DNA of 64,000 nucleotides, from positions 8,904,902 through 8,968,901 of the forward strand of contig NC_087076.1 of assembly GCF_026151205.1 (NCBI RefSeq), read 5' to 3'. Position 1 is the stretch's first letter. Each line of letters begins with the position of its first letter. Made by a program: the position numbers and the translations under genes. The DNA comes from Bolinopsis microptera. Its lineage: Eukaryota; Ctenophora; Tentaculata; Lobata; Bolinopsidae. The notes beneath the pieces are model-generated. The model was not told the origin of the DNA, did no database searches, and saw only the letters and a program-made list of their open reading frames with translations. Below are positions 47,267 to 58,689 of this stretch, in pieces.

Positions 47267-48010
47267 TTAAGGGGGCCGGGGGGGGGGGGGGGGGGGGGTC
47301 TTCATCAAAATTCTCTCGAAATTGACTTTATAGTTGTTTCTGGTAGAGGGGAGTGATATCTACCAGCTGCTTTTGGTCCCATGGAAAAATATTGTTCCTA
47401 GCCGAAATTATCGCCGGTCTAAGGTCAGCGCTTATGTGTAATTGTATTGCGCGAGCGATTTTCAATCGCAAATTCTGAAAATCGAGTCTAAAAATCTATC
47501 TTCTCCTACATTTTTTGAGCAATCACCCTGAAACTTTCAGGATATGTTCTAGGGACCATTTAGAAGATTTGTTTGAGCCAACATTTTGAGATAGGCCTTT
47601 AAAAATTTTTTATTCAATTTTGAAAATCTTGGACCTCGTTTTTTTACGATTTTTTCAGGTCCAAGATTTTCAAAATTGAATAAAAATTTTTCAAAGGCCT
47701 ATCTCAAAATTTTGGCTCGATCAAATCTTCTAAATGGTCCCTAGAACATATCCTGAAAGTTTCAGGGTGATTGCTCAAAAAATGTAGGAGGAGATAGATT
47801 TTTAGACTCGATTTTCAGAATTTGCGATTGAAAATCGCTCGCGCAATACAATTACACATAAGTGCTGACCTTAGACCGGCGATAATTTCGGCTAGGAACA
47901 ATATTTTTCCATGGGACAAAAGCAGCTGGTAGATATCACTCCCCTCTACCAGAAACAACTATAAAGTCAATTTCGAGAGAATTTTGATGAAGACCCCCCG
48001 GCCCCCTTAA
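47267..48010. mobile_element. Giant foldback element flanked by TTAA
   Basis: The two arms, about 47267-47637 and 47658-48010, are nearly perfect reverse complements over about 350 bases, around a loop of about 20 bases. The ends are TTAA-GGGGGCC and GGCCCCC-TTAA, so the element has TTAA flanks and G-rich termini as in piggyBac- or Kolobok-type transposons. The left end carries a longer poly-G tract. There is no coding capacity. Confidence 0.9.
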
Positions 48011-48450
48011 GTTTGTTTATGTAAATTTTATAGATAATTTATTGTAGCTTTTATATTATACGAAATGTTACGGACGAAATGTTACCAGCAACTAGGGGGG
48101 ACTCTCAACCCACCTCTTCAGCGGTAGTTGATACACCTTTCACAAGCAAGAGCCACTTTGGTCTACTTGCTGTGATGTGTCTCAGCTACATGGGTTGGGG
48201 GTAACCCTTTTTTTAAATTTTTTAAATTATAAATATAGTACTGTACCATACTACATCATCTTCAATCGGTGTGTCTATAAACACAAAACCTTGGATCTCC
48301 AAGTAAAATTCAAAAGAGTGAGAAGAAAATTCAATGAATTTAACAAACATTTAATTTAACACAAAGTTGGTAGTTATGTAGCGCTCAATTGTACAGTGGT
48401 GCGTTTGTATAAAATTTAACTGTTTGGAACCTGAGGTTGACCTGGAATAA

Positions 48451-49250
48451 ATGTGGGACAACTTCAAGACAACTGTCGCACAAGTGTCCATGGTAATCCT
48501 TGGGGAAAGACCTCAAAAAAATAAGGACAGGCACCAATCTCAGAAGACAAAAGAGTTATTGAAGAACCGTAAGGAATTTAAGCGTGTAAAGACCCTAATT
48601 CGAACGCTAACAGGTCAGAGTATTCTAGATTGAATAAGCTCTTTAAAAAAAGTAGCAAGGTGGACGATAACAACTGGGCACTTAGAATGGCCGATGACTT
48701 GGAAGAAGCTGCGAGAAAAGGTCAGCAACGCGAGGCATGGCAGAAGATCAATGTCATATCTGGAAAGAAGAAAAAGCAGTCGTTGTCAACTGCAGTTAGA
48801 GACGTATCTGGCCAGTTGATTGCCGACCCACATGCCCAAAAAGAAAGGTGGAAAGAGCACTTCTCTATGCTCTTGAACCCTCCCCCCCCCCCCCCCCCCC
48901 AAGAGGCCAATATTTCTGAGCTAGACAACATCCCTCCACAACCCAGTTTTGACGACCTTTCCGATTCGGATGAGGCTCCTACAAGAAACGAGATTGTTGA
49001 TGCCGTCAAAAAACTCAACAATCACAAAAGTCTAGGATAGGATGCTATCACCAACGAGCAACTTACATTAAGTATGGACAGGATGGGTTGGTTGATCAAC
49101 TAGTTTTGTTGTTCAAGAAAGTGTGGGAAGATGAAAAGGGTGACACCTCTCATTGCGCTAACAACAGAGGAATTACATTAACATCCACAGCCTCAATCTC
49201 CTGCAGATGATACTCCTGCGGAGACTTAGTAATGGCATGGAAAAATTAAG
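48451..49250 (+). pseudogene. Non-LTR retrotransposon relic (LINE family B), pre-RT and first RT motifs
   Basis: Frames at 48451-48633 and 48630-49040 read as the linker and start of a LINE reverse transcriptase: KERWKEHFSMLLNPP, then APTRNEIVDAVKKLNNHKS. After a stop they continue with NNRGITLTSTASIS at about 49160-49200, the classic N-x-RGI-x-L reverse transcriptase motif. A C homopolymer of about 20 bases at 48883-48901 lies in the frame. The element is interrupted after 49250 by a TIR element and resumes at 50030. Confidence 0.8.
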
Positions 49251-49255
49251 TATAA

Positions 49256-50026
49256 TACAGGGTGGGCCAAAAGTCAGTACCCATACGTTGACCTTTATAG
49301 ATAAGTCACAGAGTGCCCAATTTAAATACTTCTTTCTGGTATGACTTAGTACCACCACTGGTTCGAGGAATTTGTCAACTCGAAAAATATTCGCGTTCAT
49401 TTTTTTCAAATGGAGGTTCATTTTCACATTTATTTGATAGTTTGGATAGTCGGATCAAGCTAAATATTATTGAATTGTGTTTGGCCATTCGAATTACGTT
49501 TGTCCTGAAAGAATTAGAACTGTAGCTTCTCAGATGACCGAGATATGAAGCATAACGAGTTTATTCATTACGTGTGATCAGGTGATTGGTTTACCTAATC
49601 ACGTAATAAGGTGACCCCGTTAACTACCCCGTTAAACATTATGGGAATTGTTAAGGGTGCCCAATTAAGGTGTCGTGTCACGGTGTCACATAATCACCCA
49701 GTCAATTTTGTTAACGAGATACACAAAATGCTTGATAACTTCGTCATTTCTAATCCGTTTTGCCTCATGTTTTCAGATCATATGCAACATTTGATAATCT
49801 ACCGCCTCTGAAAAAATTAGGCGTTCAGCATGTTCAGAGAAAACAATATAGGTGTTTTAATATTGAATGGGCGTGGTCTAAAATATTCGAATTTTCAAAT
49901 TTTGACGACGGAATCCTCGAACCAGTAAGTACAGTATGCCATCTGCAAAGCAACAGCTCTCAAGTATAAAACACGGCGGAGCTATTAAGGCCAACGTATG
50001 GGTACTGACTTTTGGCCCACCCTGTA
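49256..50026. mobile_element. TIR element nested inside LINE B
   Basis: The ends are inverted copies of TACAGGGTGGGCCAAAAGTC followed by AGTACCCATACGTTG. A TA dinucleotide at each end fits a Tc1/mariner-type target. The reverse transcriptase reads across only when this 0.77-kb block is removed, so the insertion is younger than the LINE. The internal small frames show no transposase. A rearranged relative is at 58690-59000 and a lone terminus at 61918-61955. Confidence 0.85.
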
Positions 50027-50029
50027 TAT

Positions 50030-50334
50030 TGGTGTATATTCATTTTGTTGATTTCAAAGCAGCTTTTGATTCAATTGACAGGCAGTTCATTTGGAGAAGT
50101 ATGCAGCACTACGGCTTACCTGACAAGTACATTAGAATCATGAAGGCATTCTTTATTCACACAGTTAGTGCTGTTAGGGTCAATGGAGAGGTTACAGGTT
50201 GGTTTGATGTCAACTCGGGTACTGGGCAAGGTGATATACAGGGCCCACCAGTCTTCAACTATTGTTTGAATTTTTCGGCATACCTGATGGAACTGAACAA
50301 GGTCATTAGGCTTTACCAAAGGAAGTCATTGTAG
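50030..50334 (+). pseudogene. LINE B continuation: RT palm segment
   Basis: The frame reads HFVDFKAAFDSIDRQFIW, RT motif A with the catalytic F-x-D, then YGLPDKYIRIMKAFF and SGTGQGDIQGPPVFN, the QGD-type motif B. It stops abruptly at about 50330, where the different LINE A begins. The VDFKAAFDSIDR and QGD forms differ from LINE A's IDLRKAFD and EQGHPLS, so this is a separate family. Confidence 0.8.
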
Positions 50335-52076
50335 GCTTTACCAAAGGAAGTCAATGTAATGACCATATATTCACGCTGATGTCCACCATAGAAAAATACA
50401 AGAAAGTCAAAAGTAAAATATATGCAGTGTTCATTGATCTTCGCAAAGCTTTCGATCTAGTCTGCAGACAAGCTCTCATGTTCAAACTAGCCTGCTATGG
50501 TGTCAATGGTGGCTACTACGACATCATCAAAGACATGTACAGCAAATCAGAGGGTCATATCAAGATGAATGGGAAAATCAGTGAAGCATTCAAGATCCTT
50601 AAAGGAACTGAACAAGGACACCCACTTAGCGCTCAGTTTTTCAAAGTTTACTTTAAAAAGCTTTCTGACCTCCTCAGCGAAGCTACTGCGAACTGTCCGA
50701 CACTCGCTGGACTTTCAGTGACTCACCTAGCGTGGGCTGATGATCTAGTAATCCTCGGCCTAGATCCTGAGTCTCTCCAAAAGTTGCTTACGATTATTGG
50801 GGACTACTGTAACGAATGGGGTCTGGAAATCAATATCTCCAAAACCAAATTCATGGTCTTCAATGGCAAAGGACCAGACATCCCAAATTGGCGTCCTTCC
50901 ATTCACGAAAGAGATATCGAGATGGTCTACAGCTACTGCTATCTTGGGATTATTATAAGCAGCACAGGGAAATTTCGGCAAGCAACTGACTCTCTATACC
51001 GTAAAGGACTTGGAGCTTACTTCAGCTTGAGAAGCACTATAGACCGGAGAATCGTTGATGCATCCTGCCTTAACAAATTATTTAACACCCTTGTTAAGCC
51101 AATTTTACTTTACGGCTGTCAAGTTTGGGCCCCGGTTCTACCCACCGTCAATAAGGTCCTCTCTAGCTTCAGCAAGTTTCACAATCTTGATCATGCGGTC
51201 TCTCACATCGCTAAACAGCAACTTGAGCAAGTGCATCTACAACACCTAAAATACCTTCTTGGTATAAACAGAAGGGCAGTCAATGCTACAGCCTGGGGAG
51301 AAACTGGCTCATACCCAATCATTATTGAAATGTTGAAACTGAGTACTAAATATTTCAAAAGAGTTATGAGCCTCCCCTCTACACAACTAGTCAAAGCTGC
51401 AATGACTGAGCAGATTAACCTCAAATTGTCATGGTTTGTAGGCATCGAATCAATCATCAAATCATTCAATAACATCGACCTTCTTGAAAGGAATTCATCG
51501 TCGCTGTTGAACGCAACCTCACTCGCAGACTCCTGCAGCCCTGAATTAATCACAGAGAACCTGAAAAAACAGTTCCGCGATTCCTGGGGTTCTCTGGTGA
51601 AAGATTCTAGAAAACTATCATTCTACAGTGAAGTCAAAACAGAATTTGCATGGGAGCCATATCTAACCTATGCTAGGTCTTTTCAGGACAGAAGGGCAAC
51701 CACACAGATTCGGTCCAGTTCTCATCACCTTAGAATTGAAAGGGGGAGATATGACAAAACTCCAATTGATGAAAGGACCTGCAACTATTGCGAGCGTAAC
51801 ACCAACCAGCTATTCATCGAGGACGAGAATCATATGCTCCATTTCTGCCCCCTAGGGAAAGGTCCTAGGGACAAATTTCAAAATCTCAGTGGAAACCTAC
51901 TCAACAATGTTGGTAATGGTAGCTTCAATCTTGCCTCCACGTTCATGTCGCAGTCTGATTGCAAGGATACTCCCAGTGATGAGGACGTAAGTTTGATCAA
52001 ACTCTCAACCAGCACCATTAACAAGATCTACAGACTAACCCTCAACTTCAAAGACAGTCTGAAAGCAGATAATTAG
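50320..52076 (+). pseudogene. 5'-truncated LINE (family A) with long RT C-terminal frame
   Basis: It starts in RT motif 2 (VGFTKGSQCNDHIFTL, with its first part duplicated at 50309-50355). It continues through VFIDLRKAFDLVCRQAL (motif A), KGTEQGHPLSAQFF (motif B) and THLAWADDLVILGLDP (motif C, ADD) to a thumb and a C-terminal Cys/His cluster (ERTCNYC, then DENHMLHFC). The frame is intact for 565 codons to a stop at 52076. The N-terminal endonuclease and early RT are absent, so it cannot be autonomous. It is related to the copy at 24343-25895. Confidence 0.85.
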
Positions 52077-53360
52077 TTTCCTTTCTCAGTTTTCTATTTT
52101 TGTATTCTTTCTTCTTTTTTCCTCTCCTCCCTTTTTTCCTCCCAGCTTTGAATCTGTGATGGATGTGATGGAAGGCTTGCGTTCACTTTTATCCCTACAT
52201 GGGCTCCCGGCCGTGCGTCCATGTAGGAGCTGTGGGGCCTTCCGAGTGATAGGGTTACAGTGACTGCTAGTAGAGAAAATATGAAGGTTCCACCAGTAGA
52301 CATAAGTATCGAAAGCAGGGCATTGGCTCGACCTCCGAGGCGGGGTATCCGTGAGGACCCTGGTCGTAATCAAATCTGCACTGTTTCAGTGTATCCTGAT
52401 GCCTGAAATCTCGGACATTGCCTACGTACGGGGTAGACAGCCACGGATGATTTTGTCTGTGAGCTTTTCATCACTTCCTGACATGAGCCAGACCTCAGCT
52501 GGATCCTTCCTTTCCCTTTTTCTTTACTTCCCGTTCAGTCTACCTCTTCATCATCAGTTTGAGTTGCTTCGCATTGCATTCGAACTTTTCCTCCTCAGTT
52601 CACCACGGCACCTCTTTTGGATGCCTCCTACCGGGCAACACTAGCTTTCAGACACTGGCTAACTTACCGCGCACGGTTTAGTTTCTGTGTCTTTTCTGTG
52701 GCCGTGTATTCCGTTTTATGCCACCCTCTCTGCCGTTTTCGCGCTTGCGCTCACCACTCCTCAGTGGGCTGTTCATTTGACAGAATTACTGGCTGGCACT
52801 CCCATCATCTTCTCACTCACCATCACTGCCCAATCAAATTTATGCAATCAAAATCACTATACACCCATAATCATGTGATCAAAACACAAAGCTTTGAAAT
52901 ATACTTTTTTCTGTTTGAGATTTGAATAACGTTACTGTAATGTTCCAAATTATATTTTAAATGTTCAAATGTTAGTAATGGGGGCTTTATTACAGCTGCC
53001 AGCACATGAAACTTCCCAGGCTCATAGTATACCATACCAGACATTTCTTTAACTCCTCGTTACAGCAAGGTTACTACAACACGAAGAAGAAAAGAAATAG
53101 AGAGAAGAATACGACAGCCATGGACTCTTACAAAAGACTAACAGAAGGAACATCCCAGTTTGATCTTTCTGAACTATGCATCTTATATCGTATAGTATTG
53201 GTATCTATTTTTTACGTATTGTTACTTTTTATCTTTGCTAGTTAATCAGGTTTTTGGGAACCGGACAATCCTGGTTACCCTGTTATGGGCCGTTCCCCTG
53301 GCTTCTGCAGGTCTAGTTTACCCATATATATATACAGCTGCCAGCCACCAGGGTAGAAGA
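52077..53360 (+). other. LINE A 3' region and unassigned DNA
   Basis: A pyrimidine-rich stretch (52081-52145) follows the LINE stop, then a segment with inverted copies of CTACATGG and CCATGTAG around 52193-52225, probably part of the element's 3' untranslated region. I see no recognised gene; the frame at 53006-53245 has no domain. Confidence 0.4.
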
Positions 53361-53369
53361 GAAACATCT

Positions 53370-54045
53370 CTTGAACACTAATTACTCTGATGACATGGCC
53401 ATGCTAGATAACTCAAAAGAGGGGCTGCAGGACACCACTGACCTTCTCTGCAAATATAGTGCCTATGCGGGTCTGAAGATTAATGCTGACAAAACACAGA
53501 GCATTGTTGTCAGTTAAAGTGCATCGCAGCAGAGGCCGTATTCTAAAGACGACACTATGGACATCGATGTGGAAGGTCTCCCAATACAGCAGGTCAGCAA
53601 TTTTACTTACTTGGGTGCTATCATCAGTGCGGATGGGACAATCGGCTGGAATTCAAAATGCCTCTGGGGCATTCTATCAGCTAAGCAGTATATGGTACAG
53701 TCGCAACATCAAGACTCCAACTAAAATCGGGATATACAAAGCGGCTGCCCTCACTATACTGCTTTATGGAACTTGGAAGTGCGGTATGGAATACTACACA
53801 GACGCAAATGTGTTCCATAGATGTCTGAGAAGAATCCTGAAAATCAAATGGTTTTTTCATGTATCTAATGCTGACGTACTTAAGCGGGCGAACATCGCCC
53901 CTGTTGATACTTTCGTACGAGCAGCTAGGCTCCGATGGTTTGGCCATGTGATGGAGGATGCCAGAAGAAAGAATACCCAACTATCTTCTGTACTGGATCC
54001 TAAAGCCGCTCCTACTAAATCACTCGCCCAAATTTTAAGAAAATT
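53370..54045 (+). pseudogene. RTE-type LINE relic, RT C-terminal part
   Basis: Shifted frames read NYSDDMAMLDNSKEGLQDTT (the YxDD box), GLKINADKTQSIVVS, FTYLGAIISADGTI, then TPTKIGIYKAAALTILLYGT and RAARLRWFGHVMEDARRKN. These are standard RTE/BovB-like palm, thumb and C-terminal motifs. There are at least two frameshifts and a stop. The C-terminus is displaced to 54535-54676 by an insertion. Confidence 0.85.
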
Positions 54046-54530
54046 CTTGTGAAAAGGCCCTTTGGGCATGTAAGTGATCGGAATCGGTGTATTTTTGGAC
54101 GCTGATTCCGAATCACCCCCATGACGTAGGGTTAAAATGCTTCCCTGGAGAGTTATGGGCAAAAAACCGTTTTGGTCACGTGACAGGCTAGTAAAATACG
54201 AATTCTATTGTTTAGGGCTCGGGTTAGGGTTAGGGTTGGGCCCAACCCTAACCCTAACCCGAGCCCTAAACATGGGGTAAGGGTTATGGTTAGCTTCGGA
54301 GTTATGGTTAGGGTTAGGATTGGGATGTGGGTTTATGTAAAACCGTTTTGTACGGCTGCAAAATCATAAAAACCAAGGTCACGTGAAATTTTTGGGCGGG
54401 CGAATTAGTAAAAGCCTCCTAAAGCATGGTAAAAGGTTACTGGGCCGCGCTCAGCCTGTCATTCCGCCAAATCTATATTTGGAATGTTAATGAACATAAT
54501 AGCCTGGGGTCCTCAGGTAAGGTAAAAGGT
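54040..54530 (+). mobile_element. Repeat family copy inserted in the RTE relic
   Basis: Its first part (about 54040-54225) is the reverse complement of 23391-23780, sharing AAAATTCTTGTGAAAAGGCC, GTGTATTTTTGGACGCTG and GTCACGTGAC. It then contains the TTAGGG palindrome. GAAATTTTTGGGCGGGCGAA near 54388 recurs in similar form near 59110. The block separates two parts of one LINE frame. Confidence 0.7.
54210..54271. repeat. Perfect 62-bp palindrome containing TTAGGG telomere repeats
   Basis: The left arm reads GTTTAGGGCTCGGG, then TTAGGGTTAGGGTTGGG; the right arm is its exact reverse complement, with the centre between 54240 and 54241. Degenerate GGGTTATGGTTAG repeats follow to about 54330. Confidence 0.95.
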
Positions 54531-55766
54531 TAAAAGGTAGACCTCGGAAAAACTGGTTGACATGTATCAGGGAGGATGCAGCAATCTTCACAGGTGTCGA
54601 TAACATCACGATAGAAGATGAACGACTAGGAGGAGACCTTTTCAAGTACATGCACCTTTTTAAGTACAAGGCATAAAATACGAAATAAACTCGCGGCGCG
54701 TCAATAAAAATATGCGCGGCGCACCAATTTTTATTTCAATTTTTGATTTTATGCATATCATTTAAAACGAAAAACAGTAATCAAGCAGATTAAAGATATT
54801 TACTGTTTTTGCCCTGCATTATAGCATCCGTTGACATGAACATACGTTGCATGCAACTTTTTTGCGCAAAGTTGCTTGTTGCTCTAACCAGAGCCCTTTC
54901 GCTTGCAGTAGCGCGCGACTGCCGAAGGCGGCAAAGCAAAGATATATTCTACTTGTGAAACAAGCACGTCACGCGTATACACATGGCTATGTGAACAAAG
55001 TTGCCATGTTGCATGTCACTAAATGAATTATACATCAAAATTCTTCAAAATCTTTAAAAGCGTGGTTTAGTACTGCATTTGACCATTGTTAATTTCGAGA
55101 AGAAAGCGGCGCGCGCTACTTCGAAAAAACTAACATCCGTCAATACTGCATGGGCGCACAGGGCTAGACTAAAGTGCAACGAAACTGCTGCTAGCTGACT
55201 GCTGCTAACTGCTGCTGTCGCGCGCGCCATTTGCATGCAGCAGTTAGCAGTACTTTTTAGCTTTGTACTTTAATTTTCCTTTAGGTGGCGTTCAGCATGC
55301 CAAATTTCGTTTTTGTGGTGGCGTGGTGCGGTGTCATGTCAGGGCAATTATATGATAGAAGCAAAGAATATTATAATTTTGTATAACTTTGAGGTCCAAA
55401 ACATAATATAACTTTTGTTGTTGATTGAACACCTTTTGTGTAAAAATTATTATATTATATTAAAATCTTCACATAGCCATGTGTATACGCGCTACTGCAA
55501 GCGAGAGGGCTCTGGTGAGAGCAAATTAAAATCCAATGTTTCCTAATTGACTTAATTTTGGTAAAAGTAAGTCTGAAATGGACAATTTCAGCCTTTTTGA
55601 CTTAAAAAGGTTGTAATAACAACACATCTTTTTGATTGACGGTGTCAACCCATCGAGATTGTTGCTTTGCTTACCTGGGGACCCCAGGCTATTATGTTCA
55701 TAAACATTATGAACAATAAAGATTTGGCGGAATGACAGGCTGAGCGCGGCCAAGTAATGCTCTGCA
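54441..55766. mobile_element. Large nested foldback region
   Basis: 54441-54520 (GCGCTCAGCCTGTCATTCCG onward) pairs with 55670-55753 in inverted orientation. Further in, 54890-54990 (CTCTAACCAGAGCCC, CGTATACACATGGCTATGTG) pairs with 55470-55527. A short hairpin of CTGCTAACTGCTGC and its complement lies at about 55198-55250. The left arm contains the displaced RTE tail, so the element is composite. Confidence 0.7.
54535..54676 (+). pseudogene. Displaced C-terminus of the RTE relic
   Basis: The frame reads GRPRKNWLTCIREDAAIFTG and DERLGGDLFKYMHLFK, then a stop. GRPRxxWxxCIxxD is the usual RTE tail and should directly follow the frame that breaks at about 54040, so the 0.5-kb repeat was inserted between them. 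Confidence 0.7.
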
Positions 55767-56227
55767 AGAAACACATATTTTAAAAATACAATAACAACAT
55801 TTTACATGCATGAAGAAAAAAACAAGTAATAATTTGGCTAAAAATGTTGGCTCGATATTAGAAAAATGTTGACATACGTTGCATGCCACTTTTCGCGCGC
55901 GAAGCGCGCGCCGCCGCCGAAATGACTAAATAACTGAATTATAGCCTAGAGACAGAGGTGCGGGAAAGAACTGTGTCAATATAGATATTTTAGATTTGAA
56001 CTTAGAGCCACATAACACATAACAAGGCCAAGACACATTCAAGGGTGATTTTCAAATGTTTCTCCCAATATTTGAGATAGGGAAGATATTGAGTTTTTGA
56101 AGGGTTGTTTTTATATAAGGTCATTGTGACATGCATTATATGTATACTGTTTGAAAAATTTTAATTATTTTATATTTAAATTATAGCCTCTCATGTCAAC
56201 CAGAACAATTATTTTTTCCAAAAGATG

Positions 56228-56470
56228 CACTTTAACCAGGAAATGCACGATTAAAGAAATCGGGGTTCTCAATCAAAATTTGTTTCGTTTAGAGACGTTG
56301 CGCTACATGGTCACTGAAGTTCCTCTAAGGTCATTCGTTTAATTGGCCGACTCAAACCCCTGGCATTTTAACCAGGAAATGCTCGATTAAAGAAATCGGT
56401 GTTCTCAATCAAAATTTGTTTCATGTGGAGATGTTGCGCTAGATGGTCACTGAAGTTAATTGGCCGACAC
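56228..56470 (+). repeat. Two tandem copies related to the intron 6 MITE arm
   Basis: ACCAGGAAATGC(A/T)CGATT occurs twice, each followed by AAAGAAATCGG and then by TTGCGCTA(C/G)ATGGTCACTG. The same ordered motifs form the arm of the MITE at 32927-33371, so this is a head-to-tail remnant of that family. Confidence 0.75.
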
Positions 56471-56595
56471 AAACCCACATTTGTCAGAAACCGGCAGATA
56501 TAGCCTTGAATCTTATTCATTTCCCTTTTTTTGCTTTTTATCATCTGATTCATTTCACATGTATATCGATTTACTACAAAGCTAAAATTCAATTC

Positions 56596-57314
56596 CGCAG
56601 CATAACAGACGTTTCTTATTATACACATAATTATAGTGGTCTTTATTATTAAAAAATTTGTTGTTTTCTTTCTAATGCGAAGGAGCAAACATTTTTCGTC
56701 AACGTAGCCCACTTTTTTCACTTCATATATCCAAATCCGATTACTTATTCCCTGCGATCTTTTTGCCTTCGGCAATAGTAGGGAACAAATTTAACAAGAA
56801 TTGCGCATGTACAAATTAGGCCTATTACCTAATACTATACATTACATGTATACATTAAAATACACTCACGCCTCATATTCATTGATCACAGGCTAGCTAA
56901 ACGTCACATCTCCGCAAGCAACCCTTGTGCGCTGCACGCGGCTAGTTGACATGGTAACGGACAGTAGTAAGTAAGCACGAACGACGTATTCAGACCCACC
57001 TACCTCGTTCTCCAAAATCCACGTTTTTCTGCAAAAAAGACCATTTGTAACCTTTCACTTAACATTTTTTCAAAATTGTGAAATGGAAAAAATTCTAGGT
57101 TAAAAATACTATATGAGTTAAAACCGTTGGTTATCAAACATTGGAATTTTTTTCCCAACTCTTGCCGAAGGCAAAAAGATCGTAGGGAATAAGTAATCGG
57201 GTTTGGATATATGAGGTGGCCCGATGGACCTGCGATGATGACAAAAGTCTGCTCCTTCGAAATATAGACCACTCCCCTATAATTAAGTGAATAGGAAGCG
57301 TCTGTTATGCTGCG
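56596..57314. mobile_element. Foldback element with arms of about 150 bp
   Basis: The left arm runs from GCAGCATAACAGACG to GATCTTTTTGCCTTCGGCAA (about 56596-56776); the right arm is the diverged reverse complement (about 57160-57314). The minus-strand frames at 56368-56775 and 57000-57329 lie on these arms and are not genes. Confidence 0.75.
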
Positions 57315-57536
57315 CGCGACGCTAGCCATGTGTTAATTCATTACAGTGAAATTCCTCCTTCGCAAAGTTATTTTCCGCAATTGTCTGGATTTATTTATTG
57401 TTGATGCGCGGCGCTGCATTGGTCAAATAAATCGTCAATTTTTACCATGCACGAATCCCACTCATTTATAAAAAACATAGTATGTAAATATGGTGCACTT
57501 TTTTCCAGTCACACTTTTCACTCAAAAGAATTAATT

Positions 57537-58170
57537 AGTACAGTCAAATACGTCTTTTTGTCGGACAAAATTCGCAACAAAACGATTTTAACGGGATATT
57601 TTCGGGACAGGTCCCAGGAATCATTCCAGAGAATTCCCAAAAAAAAAGACTTCAGGAAAATCCACAATTACCACTTTTCTGCCACCTTTTTACCACTTTG
57701 GTTTTCCGCAAATAAGTCACGTTCTGAATATCCTAGAAGATTTTAGTTTAAAGCAGTGTGTTTAGAAAACAAAGAAGAACAACTTTCTCTTTAACAACTT
57801 TTTCAAAAATAAATTATTTAATTAATTAATTAAATAATTACAAAATTTTCAAATATTTCAAAAATATATTTTGATAAAAATGTTCACAATTACATTCCAC
57901 GTATAATGAACTAATTTTTATAAAACTTTTGAAAATTTTCACTTTCAATATTTTGGACTTGTAAAATTTTCGAAATTTGTAAAGAATAACCACTATTTAC
58001 CACTTTTTACCACATTGAATCTCCGCTAATAAAACGACTTCTGAATGTCGTAGAAGGTTCTAGATTGAACCAGTGTGTTCAAAACATAAAAGAGAACATC
58101 TTTTTATCTGATAACCTTTGGATTAAATAATTAATTAATTAGTTAATCGATTATTAAACAAATATTCAAA
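57537..58170 (+). mobile_element. TACAGTCAAA-ended AT-rich repeat, copy 1
   Basis: It begins TACAGTCAAATACGTC, then has GTCGGACAAAATTCGCAAC, GGGACAGGTCCCAGGAATC and AT-rich blocks with (AATT)n, and ends near a GAACATCTTTTTATCTG segment. It matches the two inverted copies at 60230-60920 and 61306-61852 but lacks their TAGTGATATATT insertion. The terminus resembles those of pogo/Tigger-like elements. Confidence 0.8.
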
Positions 58171-58309
58171 AATTATAATAATTATTTTCGATCAAAATAT
58201 TTTAAAATTACATAACACGAATAATTGACAACTTTTCATTAAACTAATCGGAAAATCGAAGCAGTACTTTATATAACCATATATACTAGATAAGAGTCTT
58301 ATTTATGAG

Positions 58310-58600
58310 TCCTCAGCTGGCACATTGGTGCAATTGTGCTGACATTTGAGGCAGGTTGATCCACAATGTATTCCTGCTTTTCTGCATGAACAAGCATTGC
58401 CACCTGACTTTAAACATAAAACAGTTGCAACTGATGTTTTGAATGAGCTTTTTCGGAGCTGTACTCATAAGAGTGGTCACTGGAACATGCGCCCCATTGT
58501 TCATCTTCCATCCCCATTCCCCAGCTTATCGGATCTATAAGGTCATTCTCATCCCACGCCTGCAGCTGATGGTAAACACGATAAGTGCTGCCCCCTGTAT
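58310..58600 (-). pseudogene. Relic of a transposon-encoded Cys-rich C-terminal domain
   Basis: Minus-strand frames read YHQLQAWDENDLIDPISWG, PVTTLMSTAPKKLI, then NACSCRKAGIHCGSTCLK and CQHNCTNVPAED. The order (H..Q.W, P.T...AP..L, then CxCRKxGxxCxxxCxxCxxxCTN) is a pattern I have seen at the ends of transposon-derived frames in invertebrates; I cannot assign the superfamily. At least two frameshifts break it. Confidence 0.55.
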
Positions 58601-58689
58601 AAGTAATGTTTCAAATCGGTATTATAGCAGCAACGTGGTCGTTAAATAACACTTAGAAATCAAAATATCCTCCAAGTTACGTTTAGGGG

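Noticed and set aside
50379-52076. 565-codon frame as a host gene
   Set aside because: It has RT motifs with the ADD box and LINE C-terminal architecture, is 5'-truncated and has a relative at 24343-25895.
54180-54330. True chromosome end
   Set aside because: TTAGGG units are few, inverted and embedded in transposon sequence with unique DNA on both sides.
56368-57329. Two minus-strand frames of 135 and 109 codons sharing residues
   Set aside because: They lie on opposite arms of a foldback element; resemblance follows from inverted repetition.
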